A DNA stretch of 52,392 bases. Source: Marinilabiliaceae bacterium. GTDB lineage: Bacteria; Bacteroidota; Bacteroidia; Bacteroidales; Marinilabiliaceae. The stretch is taken from positions 1-52,392 of the forward strand of contig JABUTU010000018.1 in assembly GCA_021443545.1 (NCBI GenBank), read 5' to 3'. The notes under the pieces were generated by a model. That model saw only the letters and a program-made list of their open reading frames with translations. It searched no databases and was not told where the DNA came from. Of the stretch, positions 40,725-49,427 are shown one piece after another (position 1 is the stretch's first letter; the number at the start of each line of letters is the position of its first letter). The position numbers and the translations under genes were made by a program.

Positions 40725-41570
40725 ATGATACTTATTGCCGATGCTGGTTCTACAAAGACCAAATGGGCTTTTGTTGACGAGAATAGACATAAACCAGCAA
40801 AATTTTTTACATCTCGGGGTATCAATGCCATAAGAGATGACGATGAAACAGTAAAATCAGTATTAAGCGAGTTGCCTCTTGAGGGCGGCTCGCCTTTTTC
40901 GTTTATCCATTTCTACGGGGCGGGGTGTGTCGGAGGAGATGTTAATACCCGAATACAGAAAATATTAGCTGACCATTTTTCTCTTCCAATAGAAATGGTC
41001 GAAGTGGAAAGCGATTTGGTTGGAGCCTCATTAGCTCTTTGTGGAAGAGAGGCTGGAGTGGCTTGTATATTAGGAACAGGCTCCAATAGTGCTCTTTGGG
41101 ATGGTAATAAGATAGTTAAGAATATTCGACCTCTCGGTTACATACTTGGCGATGAGGGCAGTGGCGCTCATATAGGAAAACTTCTTATAGCAGATTGGCT
41201 GAAGGGTCTGCTGCCTGCTGATTTGGCTGAGGAGTTGCAGAAGAGATGTAATCTGTCATATCCCGAGATGATAGCTTCAGTCTACCGTCGGCCCGAACCG
41301 AATCGTTTCATGGCTGATTTTACCCATTTTGTCAGTGAGCATATTGATAATACCTATCTTCAATCTTTGGTGAAAAAATCATTTGCAGCTTTCGTAGAGC
41401 GCAATTTGCTTCTGTATGATGGTATTGAGCATCTGAAGGTGAATTTTACTGGAAGTGTTGCCATGGTTTTCAGAAGGCAACTTGATGAAGTGCTGGTTGA
41501 TTATGGTCTGACAATAGGTAGAGTGGAACCCGATCCGTTGCCTCTTATGTTAGATTTGTGGTGTAATTGA
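40725..41570 (+). CDS. BadF/BadG-type ATPase, N-acetylglucosamine kinase-like
   Basis: A 281-residue protein of the ASKHA (actin-like) fold. ADAGSTKTKWA (5-15) is phosphate 1; GTGSNSALW is phosphate 2; GDEGSGAHIG is the BadF/NagK-type segment; FTGSVA is the adenosine region. Proteins of this size in Bacteroidetes are annotated as BadF-type ATPases or N-acetylglucosamine kinases and may act in amino-sugar or murein recycling. The neighbouring lytic transglycosylase gene would fit such a role, but substrate is not shown. Confidence 0.82.
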   Translation: MILIADAGSTKTKWAFVDENRHKPAKFFTSRGINAIRDDDETVKSVLSELPLEGGSPFSFIHFYGAGCVGGDVNTRIQKILADHFSLPIEMVEVESDLVGASLALCGREAGVACILGTGSNSALWDGNKIVKNIRPLGYILGDEGSGAHIGKLLIADWLKGLLPADLAEELQKRCNLSYPEMIASVYRRPEPNRFMADFTHFVSEHIDNTYLQSLVKKSFAAFVERNLLLYDGIEHLKVNFTGSVAMVFRRQLDEVLVDYGLTIGRVEPDPLPLMLDLWCN

Positions 41571-41581
41571 AAAAAATGGAT

Positions 41582-41589
41582 TAACTTTG
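41582..41589 (+). promoter_or_regulatory. -7 box of the DUF4199 operon
   Basis: TAACTTTG matches TAnnTTTG and lies 20 bases before the DUF4199 ATG. A TTTG is 23 bases upstream, slightly far for -33. Confidence 0.5.
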
Positions 41590-41609
41590 TTGACGAAAAA
41601 TACTATAAA

Positions 41610-42137
41610 ATGAAAATAGATATGAAAGCCGCTGCCAATTGCGGACTTATTGTTGGTATTGTGGGGGTAATTGTTTTGCTACTACCTACTTATGGAGTGA
41701 TAGACTCACAGGCGGGATTGTTATCATTTCTGCTTAATGTTATTGAGATTGCGGCATTCGTATATGCGATATACTATTACAAGCATCACTTTGCAACATC
41801 AGTATTTACTTACGGGAGAGGAATCAAGGTAGCTCTTGCTATAGGTTTGTTCTATGGAATAATAAAAGGTTTAGCCCAATTTTTGATTTTCTCGTTCGAT
41901 ATGGATGTTGTTGCACGCACAGTAGACCTTGCAAAACGTCAGATTGCAGAGATGAATCTTCAACCAGAGGTGGCAAATCAGATGCTCGAAAGTATGTCAA
42001 TTGCAACAAATCCTTGGATGTTGTTTTTCTCACAGATTTTCAGCAGTCTGATATTTGCGCTCTTTGTATCGTTGATAGCCATGATATTCCTCAAAGAGAA
42101 AGAGGATTATACATCAGTTATGAGAGATGTCGAATAG
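41610..42137 (+). CDS. DUF4199 membrane protein
   Basis: A 175-residue inner-membrane protein with four hydrophobic segments (about 10-28, 34-52, 66-86 and 138-160). It matches the DUF4199 family by size, layout and its position just before a family 2 glycosyltransferase, an arrangement common in Bacteroidetes. Function unknown, presumably connected with the glycosyltransferase. The stop lies 20 bases before the next ATG. Confidence 0.78.
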   Translation: MKIDMKAAANCGLIVGIVGVIVLLLPTYGVIDSQAGLLSFLLNVIEIAAFVYAIYYYKHHFATSVFTYGRGIKVALAIGLFYGIIKGLAQFLIFSFDMDVVARTVDLAKRQIAEMNLQPEVANQMLESMSIATNPWMLFFSQIFSSLIFALFVSLIAMIFLKEKEDYTSVMRDVE

Positions 42138-42157
42138 ACTATAATTACAAATGTTAA

Positions 42158-43120
42158 ATGGAACTATCAGTTGTTATTCCTTCATATAACGAGGAGGAGT
42201 CGTTGCCTCATCTCCTTGAATGGATTGCCAGTGTAGTCGGAAAAGAGGGACTTGAGTATGAGGTTATCATTGTAGATGATGGTAGCAGTGATGGTTCCTG
42301 GAATGTGATACAGAATCTTGTAGCCACCTATCCAGGTGTGGTCAAAGGAGTTAAGTTTCGTCGAAACTATGGCAAGTCGGCAGCTCTCAATGTCGGTTTT
42401 CAGAGAGCCAAGGGCGATGTCGTGATTACTATGGATGCAGATCTGCAAGATAGTCCTGATGAGATACCCGAACTTGTCAGGATGATACGCGACGAAAAGT
42501 ATGATATGGTGAGTGGATGGAAAAAGGTAAGGCACGATCCATTATCAAAGACTATACCGTCAAAGCTTTTTAATTCAGTGACGCGTTATATCTCAGGCAT
42601 TAAGCTTCACGATTTCAATTGCGGACTAAAAGCATATAATGTTGAGGTGGTCAAGACAATAGAGGTCTATGGTGAGATGCATCGCTATATACCATTATTG
42701 GCCAAGGAGGCTGGATTCTACCGGATAGGGGAGAAGGTTGTGACCCATTATGAACGAAAATATGGTGTTTCGAAATTTGGGATAGAACGAACCATAAAGG
42801 GATTCCTCGACTTGCTTTCGGTATCTTTTATGGGAAAATTTGGCAAGCGCCCAATGCATCTCTTCGGCGGTTTGGGAACGCTTATGTTCTTCTTTGGTTT
42901 GCTTTCAGCGATGTGGTTAGGGGGAAAAAAGTTGTGGTATGTATATAATGGTCTGACAATGACGATGCTGACTAATACTCCACACTTCTATCTGGCGCTG
43001 ACATGTATGATATTAGGTACCCAGCTCTTTTTGGCTGGTTTTTTGGCTGAGTTGGTAACTCGTAATGCCCCAGATCGTAATAACTATCTGATAAAGTCAG
43101 AAATAGGAATTGAATCTTAA
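42158..43120 (+). CDS. Family 2 glycosyltransferase (DPM1/GtrB-like)
   Basis: A 320-residue membrane glycosyltransferase. The GT2 catalytic domain has SVVIPSYNEEESL, the nucleotide-binding VDDGSSDGS and the metal motif MDADLQDSPDEIPEL (about 92-107), as in polyprenyl-phosphate glycosyltransferases. Two C-terminal membrane segments (about 232-252 and 272-300) complete the GtrB/DPM1-like layout. It should transfer a sugar to undecaprenyl phosphate for surface glycans. Its 3' end overlaps the next gene by 11 bases. Confidence 0.9.
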   Translation: MELSVVIPSYNEEESLPHLLEWIASVVGKEGLEYEVIIVDDGSSDGSWNVIQNLVATYPGVVKGVKFRRNYGKSAALNVGFQRAKGDVVITMDADLQDSPDEIPELVRMIRDEKYDMVSGWKKVRHDPLSKTIPSKLFNSVTRYISGIKLHDFNCGLKAYNVEVVKTIEVYGEMHRYIPLLAKEAGFYRIGEKVVTHYERKYGVSKFGIERTIKGFLDLLSVSFMGKFGKRPMHLFGGLGTLMFFFGLLSAMWLGGKKLWYVYNGLTMTMLTNTPHFYLALTCMILGTQLFLAGFLAELVTRNAPDRNNYLIKSEIGIES

Positions 43121-44528
43121 AGATTATCTTCAGCATAAAGTTTTTGGTGTCGTCAGCGATATCATTGATGCCACAGGGAAAGAGGCCTATGTGATAGGTG
43201 GTTATGTCCGCGACCTTTTATTGTCGAGGAAAAGCAAGGATATAGACATCGTTGTTGTCGGTAGTGGCATTGAGTTGGCTCAGGCTGTTCATAAGGCATT
43301 CAGAGGTTCGAAGTTATCAGTCTTCCGTTCGTTTGGAACAGCTATGGTTAAGTTGCGCGATATTGAGGTGGAGTTCGTTGGTGCAAGGCGTGAGTCGTAT
43401 CAGCGTGACTCACGTAAACCTATAGTCGAAGATGGAACTCTCGAAGACGACCAGAACAGACGGGATTTTACAATTAATGCACTTGCGCTGAGCCTTCGCA
43501 AAGAGACTTTCGGAGATCTGGTGGATCCTTTTAATGGTCTGGCTGATCTTGACGATTTGATAATACGTACTCCGCTTAATCCTGACATAACATTTTCAGA
43601 TGACCCATTGAGGATGATGCGAGCAATACGTTTTGCAACGCAATTGGGTTTTTCTATTGAGCCAGAGACGTTTGACGGTATTGTCAGAATGGCGCACCGA
43701 ATCGAGATTATCAGCATGGAGAGGATATGCGATGAACTTAATAAGATAATGCTTTCGCCCGCTCCGTCGATAGGCTTTAAATTGCTCGATAAGGTCGGAT
43801 TGCTCCCCTATATTATTCCAGAAGTACAAGCCTTAAAAGGTGTGGATAAAGTCGGAGGACGCGCCCACAAAGACAATTTCTACCACTCACTTCAAGTCCT
43901 GGATAGTGTTGCGACAAAGAGCGATTCGTTATGGCTTCGTTGGGCGGCACTCTTGCATGATATCGGGAAACCAAGGACGAAACGATATGAAGAACGTCAA
44001 GGATGGACTTTCCATAATCATAATTTTGTGGGTGCCAAGATGGTTCCGAATATCTTTAAGCGTATTAAGTTGCCTTTAGGGGCTGAACTTAAGTATGTGC
44101 AGCGACTTGTTGACCTCCATATGCGACCTATAGTCCTGAGTGAAGACGAGGTGACAGATTCAGCAGTGCGACGACTCCTATTTGAGGCAGGAGACGATAT
44201 TGAGGATTTGATGATACTGTGTGAGAGCGATATCACAAGTAAGAACGAAGATAAGGTACAGCGTTACCTTAGAAACTTTAAAATAGTACGAAGAAAGCTT
44301 AAGGAGATAGAGGAGAAGGATCATATCCGTAATTTCCAACCTCCAATTTCGGGCGAAGAGATTATGTCAATGTTTGGACTTACACCTTCGCCTATGGTCG
44401 GGATACTTAAAAACGCTCTGAAAGATGCTGTGCTTGATGGTGTTATACATAATGATGTTGACGAAGCAAGAACCTTCCTTGTGAAAATGGCATCAGAACA
44501 AGGTTTGAATTTAGTGGATGTGAAATGA
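43110..44528 (+). CDS. CCA tRNA nucleotidyltransferase with HD domain
   Basis: A 472-residue class II nucleotidyltransferase. The head carries VIGGYVRDLLL (about 29-39) and SKDIDIVV with catalytic Asp residues, then RRDFTINAL and the RNA-binding DDPLRMMRAIRFA; an HD hydrolase domain follows (about 260-380, HDIGKPRT). It adds or repairs the 3' CCA of tRNAs, needed here because tRNA-Leu does not encode it. The start is a TTG at 43110, since no ATG lies before the conserved region; it overlaps the glycosyltransferase gene by 11 bases. Confidence 0.92.
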   Translation: MNLKDYLQHKVFGVVSDIIDATGKEAYVIGGYVRDLLLSRKSKDIDIVVVGSGIELAQAVHKAFRGSKLSVFRSFGTAMVKLRDIEVEFVGARRESYQRDSRKPIVEDGTLEDDQNRRDFTINALALSLRKETFGDLVDPFNGLADLDDLIIRTPLNPDITFSDDPLRMMRAIRFATQLGFSIEPETFDGIVRMAHRIEIISMERICDELNKIMLSPAPSIGFKLLDKVGLLPYIIPEVQALKGVDKVGGRAHKDNFYHSLQVLDSVATKSDSLWLRWAALLHDIGKPRTKRYEERQGWTFHNHNFVGAKMVPNIFKRIKLPLGAELKYVQRLVDLHMRPIVLSEDEVTDSAVRRLLFEAGDDIEDLMILCESDITSKNEDKVQRYLRNFKIVRRKLKEIEEKDHIRNFQPPISGEEIMSMFGLTPSPMVGILKNALKDAVLDGVIHNDVDEARTFLVKMASEQGLNLVDVK

Positions 44529-45748
44529 ATAGGGTAGTTGCTATATTTTTCATACTGATTTTTGCTCTTTCACATCTCTCTAAGGCGCAAAACGATACGA
44601 CAAGTATTTTCTTTGTTACTGGAGCGTATGACAGAGGCCGGATTCTAAATTCAAATGATTTCACAGATGGAGCGAATGGTCTTGGTCGCAAACTCAATGA
44701 TTTTAAGGGTTATACAATAGGTGTAGGATGGCAGACACGAGGTGAACAGGTATGGCATCATGTTCATAACTTTCCATCGTTCGGTATACAACTCTATACG
44801 CCACGATTGGATGACAGAGAAGAATTTGGACAGCCAGTCAGCCTTATGGCCTTCTATCGAGGTGTTTTGTTGAGAAAGGGTATCTTTTCATTAAAGTATG
44901 ATATAGATGGTGGTATAGCAATGGGTTGGAAGCCCTATGACGCGTATGATAACTCATCTAATATTGTTATAGGCTCAAAGGTAACAGCCCATATAGGACT
45001 GACGGCTGAAGCTGCATTTCTTATCTCTAAACGTTTTGAATTGGCATTGGGTGGCGGTTTTACGCATTTCAGCAATGGGGCTGTGAAAAAACCAAATAAA
45101 GGTCTTAACCTTCTTTCGCCTCATATCAGATTGACATATCTTGTCGAGGATAATCAGCTGCCCATGCGACGCAGAGACTATGGCAAGCCTAAGAGTCATG
45201 AACTTCAAGTGGCATTGGGTTGTGGCATTAAGCACACTGATGTAGAGAATAAACTATATCCTGAGTCCAATACAGACTACCCAGATGGTGCACGTTTCTT
45301 TCTGATGGATTTATATGTTTCATATCTTCATCAATATAGTCATGTCGGAAAGTATGGCGTGGGAGTCAATATTTTATATGATAGCTACATGGGAAGCAGA
45401 TACAGGTTCATTGAAAATGGATATAATGTTGAGCCTGAACTTGGCGATTTCTCACTTCGCTTTTGTGTTGCACCATTCATAGCTCATGAGTTGCTCATTG
45501 GTAATATATCGATTCCGACACACTTTGGAATGTACATATACAGGCCATCAGAGGAGAAGCTTGACGTTTTGCAACAAAAGCCAGATTTCTTTCAGCGCAT
45601 GGGGTTGAAATATCACCTCCCCTTTAATATGTTTGTGGGTGTGAGTATTTATGCTCATAACTTTGCAAAAGCCGATTTCCTTGAGTGGTGTCTTGGTGTC
45701 ATACCTATTAAGAAAATGGTTTTAAGAAGTAATAATCTTAAGCGATGA
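44525..45748 (+). CDS. PagL-like lipid A deacylase / acyloxyacyl hydrolase family protein
   Basis: A 407-residue outer-membrane protein with signal peptide (cleavage near LSKAQ). The segment GGGFTHFSNGAVKKPNKG holds the His181-x-Ser183 pair of PagL lipid A 3-O-deacylases within a strand-rich region. If spacing is colinear, the third catalytic residue (Glu in PagL) would be Asn195, so activity is uncertain. The chain is over twice the length of PagL, with further strands after residue 220. The ATG overlaps the CCA-enzyme stop; the lytic transglycosylase follows with the same overlap. Confidence 0.78.
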   Translation: MNRVVAIFFILIFALSHLSKAQNDTTSIFFVTGAYDRGRILNSNDFTDGANGLGRKLNDFKGYTIGVGWQTRGEQVWHHVHNFPSFGIQLYTPRLDDREEFGQPVSLMAFYRGVLLRKGIFSLKYDIDGGIAMGWKPYDAYDNSSNIVIGSKVTAHIGLTAEAAFLISKRFELALGGGFTHFSNGAVKKPNKGLNLLSPHIRLTYLVEDNQLPMRRRDYGKPKSHELQVALGCGIKHTDVENKLYPESNTDYPDGARFFLMDLYVSYLHQYSHVGKYGVGVNILYDSYMGSRYRFIENGYNVEPELGDFSLRFCVAPFIAHELLIGNISIPTHFGMYIYRPSEEKLDVLQQKPDFFQRMGLKYHLPFNMFVGVSIYAHNFAKADFLEWCLGVIPIKKMVLRSNNLKR

Positions 45749-46659
45749 AAAGAAGTGTGCTTGTACTATCGGTAATCGTTATCATGTTGTCTTCTATGAT
45801 GTTCCTTGGGATATCAAGTACAACGACGACGGAATCGCCTCGTCATTCTGATGCTAATGAGATGGTTGTGCGACTACCGCAGGCTCCTGAACAGTTGGAT
45901 TTCTGTGGAGAGAGGGTTCCTTTAGAGCGACAGGATATAAAAGAGTCGTTGGACAGAGAGCTTCTTGTAACGACTTTCGGTCATACTGGAACCATACTAA
46001 ATATCAAGAGGTCATGGCGTTATTTCCCAATCATTGAGAAGGTACTCAAGGAGAATAATGTGCCAGAAGATTTTAAATATTTAGTAGTAGCAGAGAGCAG
46101 TCTTATGGAGACAGCACAGTCCCCTGCTAAGGCCTGCGGATTGTGGCAATTCATCGAATCGACCGCAAAAGAGTATGGGCTTGAGGTGAATAATGAGGTC
46201 GATGAGAGGTATAGCATTGTCAAGTCTTCGCAAGCTGCGTGTGCCTATTTGAAGAAGGCGTATGATCGATTGGGCTCGTGGACAATGGTTGCAGCAAGTT
46301 ATAATGGCGGTATGAATGGAATATCCCGAGCAATGAGCAATCAGAAACAAAATTCGTATTACGATATTCTTTTCGGCGAAGAGACTGCACGTTATGTTTT
46401 CAGAATTCTGGCATATAAAGTGGTGCTGAGTAATCCTGAGAAGTATGGCTTTGCTTTTGAACGAAATGACGACATCTGTTATCCATTATACGAGACCCGT
46501 ACCATTGTTGTTGATACAGCAATAAGAGATATAGCGCAGTTTGCTATAGATAACGGTACAACCTATAAGCAAGTTAAGCTTTTGAATCGGTGGCTTCGTC
46601 AGAATCAGCTGACAAACTCTCGTCACAGGAGTTATGAAATTCTGTTGCCAAAAGATTAA
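45745..46659 (+). CDS. Lytic transglycosylase (SLT domain)
   Basis: A 304-residue exported murein lyase. An N-terminal hydrophobic segment (about 5-23) anchors or exports it. The SLT domain (about 100-235) has VVAESSLM with catalytic Glu117, ACGLWQFIESTAKEYGL and AASYNGG. It cuts glycan strands forming 1,6-anhydro-muramyl ends. The C-terminus has a short LysM-like part. It is the last gene of the operon, and its 3' 86 bases overlap the converging LRR gene on the other strand. Confidence 0.92.
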   Translation: MKRSVLVLSVIVIMLSSMMFLGISSTTTTESPRHSDANEMVVRLPQAPEQLDFCGERVPLERQDIKESLDRELLVTTFGHTGTILNIKRSWRYFPIIEKVLKENNVPEDFKYLVVAESSLMETAQSPAKACGLWQFIESTAKEYGLEVNNEVDERYSIVKSSQAACAYLKKAYDRLGSWTMVAASYNGGMNGISRAMSNQKQNSYYDILFGEETARYVFRILAYKVVLSNPEKYGFAFERNDDICYPLYETRTIVVDTAIRDIAQFAIDNGTTYKQVKLLNRWLRQNQLTNSRHRSYEILLPKD

Positions 46660-47992
46660 GAAACTCTTCATTCTCATTGCCATAGAAGGCCCCCGAGCCA
46701 ACGACTCTCAGAAGTTTGGGCATGTCAATGGATGTGAGTGATGAGCACTCACCGAATGCAGAAGAACCAATGCTCTCAACAGTATCTGGTAAGTCAATGT
46801 TGGTAAGACTCTCGCATCCATAAAAGGCACCATTCCCTATTGATTTGACTGAGTCACCCACATATATAGATTTGAGTGAGGTGCAACCTGAAGCAACATG
46901 GTCGGGAATCTCTGTAATCTGATTTCCAAAACTTAGCGATTCTATTGATGCACATCCTTGAAAAGCCCTTCGTCCAACTGAAGCTAACATATCGCTCATA
47001 TTATCGATTTGTTTCAGATTGCAACATCCTTCAAATGCTCTCTCTCCGAGAATCTCCAGACCCTCGGGAAGCGTTATGCGTTCCAAACCAGTACATTTGT
47101 GAAAAGCACGATTTGGAATTTCCAACATATATCCTTCAAAAATGACCTCTTTTATGGTACGGCAATCCTCAAACGCAGATTCTCCAATAGCTTCTGTGTC
47201 GGGCGGTATTATTATGATACCATTTTGCGTGGGGTGTTGAGCCGGACAGCAAATCAGCTTTTTGCCTTGCCATAACATACCATCATGGATATAAAAATCT
47301 GTATGTATATTTGTGGATGTTTTAATCTGAATTGCCTTTAAACTCGAACAATGTTGAAAAGTGCCAGGAGCAATGTGCTCAATTGATGACGGGAGTGTTA
47401 TTTTTATCATATCATGGCAGTCGTCTATAGCGTGCGGCATAATCTCGGCGATTCCATCAGGTATTTCGATTTCTCCATGAGCTAACCCAACAGGGAGATA
47501 TATCAGTGAACGTCTGTCAGATGATAATAATAGATTGTCTTCAAATATGTAGCGACTATGACTTTTAGGAGATTCGCGAATTTCAATCTCTTTCAGTGCA
47601 GTGCATGAGTTGAAAAAAGAGGCATCGATATACTGGAGAGAGTTAGGAAGAGACAGACGGGAGAGAGAAGTACATCCATGGATAAGCGACAAGCCAAAGT
47701 CGATTAATGAGTTGGGAAGAGACAACTTTTTTAGCTTGATACATCTGTCAAAGACACAATTTCCAAGATATTCAAGACCTTCAGGTAGAGTTATCTCTTC
47801 AAGAGAGGAACATCTGGCGAAAGCATCGTCGCTAATACAGATGAGTGATTTAGGAAGAGTGATGCGTCGCAGACCAGTACAATGATAGAATGCTCCTTCT
47901 TCGATGGATTCAATACCTTCAGGAACAATGTATTCCGTCATTGAATGGTCGCCTGCGAAAGCCGCAGATTTTATTACTCTCTCTCTTGGCAT
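46574..47992 (-). CDS. BspA-type leucine-rich repeat protein without signal peptide
   Basis: A 472-residue protein of about 17 LRR_5/BspA repeats (pattern A-F-x-x-C-x-x-L-x-x-I-x-L-P), continuous from about residue 15 to 440, with an acidic Ser-rich end. No signal peptide or membrane segment is present, so it seems cytoplasmic, unlike the secreted LRR protein at 25222-26235. The ATG at 47992 is preferred to a TTG at 47998 that directly follows the ybaK stop. Function unknown; protein binding is likely. Its last 28 or so codons are antisense to the lytic transglycosylase gene. Confidence 0.85.
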   Translation of the reverse strand: MPRERVIKSAAFAGDHSMTEYIVPEGIESIEEGAFYHCTGLRRITLPKSLICISDDAFARCSSLEEITLPEGLEYLGNCVFDRCIKLKKLSLPNSLIDFGLSLIHGCTSLSRLSLPNSLQYIDASFFNSCTALKEIEIRESPKSHSRYIFEDNLLLSSDRRSLIYLPVGLAHGEIEIPDGIAEIMPHAIDDCHDMIKITLPSSIEHIAPGTFQHCSSLKAIQIKTSTNIHTDFYIHDGMLWQGKKLICCPAQHPTQNGIIIIPPDTEAIGESAFEDCRTIKEVIFEGYMLEIPNRAFHKCTGLERITLPEGLEILGERAFEGCCNLKQIDNMSDMLASVGRRAFQGCASIESLSFGNQITEIPDHVASGCTSLKSIYVGDSVKSIGNGAFYGCESLTNIDLPDTVESIGSSAFGECSSLTSIDMPKLLRVVGSGAFYGNENEEFLNLLATEFHNSCDESLSADSDEATDSKA

Positions 47993-47998
47993 ACCCAA

Positions 47999-48487
47999 TC
48001 AAATTGTCTCATCTGTTGCAACATTTGCAAAAGTTGCACTCACAGCTTTAGCTATGTCTTGAGGTGATATGAGGAATTGAAGTCCCCTTTGACCCGCTGA
48101 GATGTATACTCTCTCATGCTCGACGATTCTTTCGTCAAGAAACACAGGGTATGGTTTTTTTAGGCCTATTGGAGAACATCCGCCACGGATGTAACCCGTT
48201 GTGGGAAGCAGTTCTTTGAGAGGAATCAAGTCGGCATTTTTATTGCCCGAGGCCTTAGCTGCTTTCTTGAGATCGACTTCTCTGTTGCCCGCAACAACAC
48301 AGACGAAAATCCCAGTCTTATCGCCTTTTAGTGTGAGCGTTTTGTATACTTGATTTATATCTTCACCCAATTCATTCGCAATATGGTCGGCTGCCAGATT
48401 ATTTTCATCAACTCGATATGGAATCAATTCGTAAGGAATGCCAGCTTTGTCAAGAATTCTGGCTGCGTTAGTCTTGTTAGTCTTCAT
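47999..48487 (-). CDS. ybaK: Cys-tRNA(Pro) deacylase YbaK/EbsC
   Basis: A 162-residue editing protein that hydrolyses Cys from mischarged tRNA-Pro. Family segments: TNAARILDKAGI, YKTLTLKGDK (conserved Lys about 49), GNREVDLKKAAKASG, and GYIRGGCSPIGLKK. Length is normal. The LRR gene begins within a few bases of its stop and is probably cotranscribed. Confidence 0.93.
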   Translation of the reverse strand: MKTNKTNAARILDKAGIPYELIPYRVDENNLAADHIANELGEDINQVYKTLTLKGDKTGIFVCVVAGNREVDLKKAAKASGNKNADLIPLKELLPTTGYIRGGCSPIGLKKPYPVFLDERIVEHERVYISAGQRGLQFLISPQDIAKAVSATFANVATDETI

Positions 48488-48625
48488 GTTGAATGATTGA
48501 TAGTATACACTTTTACCGATGTAAAGATAATAAAAAAGAGCTCAGGTGAATACGCATGGAATCATTTACTAACTTTGCAATACACTATAGCGATGTTGCT
48601 CACGTCTGAGATAGTTAGAATTTTT

Positions 48626-48657
48626 TTTGACACTAACATCGTATAATGGTAACTTGG
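48626..48657 (+). promoter_or_regulatory. Promoter of yggS
   Basis: TTTG (48626-48629), a 20-base spacer and TAACTTGG (48650-48657; one mismatch) fit the Bacteroidetes promoter and lie 19 bases before the ATG. Confidence 0.55.
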
Positions 48658-48676
48658 CCACAAAATAGAATTAATA

Positions 48677-49360
48677 ATGAACGATTTGGATAGCATAGCT
48701 CTTGCGCTTAAGGATGTGAATGCTACATTGGAGAAAGACGTTAAACTGTTGGCAGTCAGCAAGACTCATCCTGTTGATTATATATCAGTTGCCTATGAGG
48801 CAGGACAACGAGATTTTGCCGAGAATAAGGTACAGGAACTTCAGACGAAAGTCGACCTCTTGCCGAAGGATATATGTTGGCATTTTATTGGTCATTTGCA
48901 GACAAATAAAGTCAAGTATATTGCTCCATACATATATCTGATTCACACTGTTGATAGTTTGAGATTGATGCAAGTGATTAGTAAAGAGGCTGTTAAGAAT
49001 CAGCGAGAGATAGATATCCTACTTGAGCTACATGTTGCAAAGGAGGCGACAAAGACTGGGTTGTCGCCTGAAGAGTTGTTTCAACTGCTTGATGATTATT
49101 CATCAGAACCCTTGCCAAATGTCAGGATTCGAGGTTTGATGACTATGGCAACCAATACGGATGATGAAGTTCAAATAGGAGAGGAATTCGCTATGGTGAA
49201 ATCTCTCTTCGACGAGGTAAAAGCAAAATATTTTTCTTCGAGGGACAGTTGTTTTGATCAATTGAGCATGGGAATGTCAAATGATTATACCATTGCAATG
49301 AAACATGGTTCTACAATTGTCAGAGTCGGAAGCAAAATATTTGGAAATAGGTATTATTAG
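48677..49360 (+). CDS. YggS family PLP homeostasis protein
   Basis: A 227-residue protein of the YggS/PROSC (PLPBP) family, which binds pyridoxal phosphate without a known enzyme activity and keeps PLP and amino-acid pools balanced. The PLP lysine is Lys29 in LLAVSKTHP; FAENKVQEL, WHFIGHLQTNKVK, the RGLMTMA segment and LSMGMSNDYTIAMKHGSTIVRVGS are all typical. It has a promoter of its own, divergent from ybaK. Confidence 0.95.
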   Translation: MNDLDSIALALKDVNATLEKDVKLLAVSKTHPVDYISVAYEAGQRDFAENKVQELQTKVDLLPKDICWHFIGHLQTNKVKYIAPYIYLIHTVDSLRLMQVISKEAVKNQREIDILLELHVAKEATKTGLSPEELFQLLDDYSSEPLPNVRIRGLMTMATNTDDEVQIGEEFAMVKSLFDEVKAKYFSSRDSCFDQLSMGMSNDYTIAMKHGSTIVRVGSKIFGNRYY

Positions 49361-49427
49361 TTTGAAAAATATTCCTGGTCGTTGTTGAATTTGAAAATAA
49401 AGTGCTAAATTAGCGACATAATTATTC

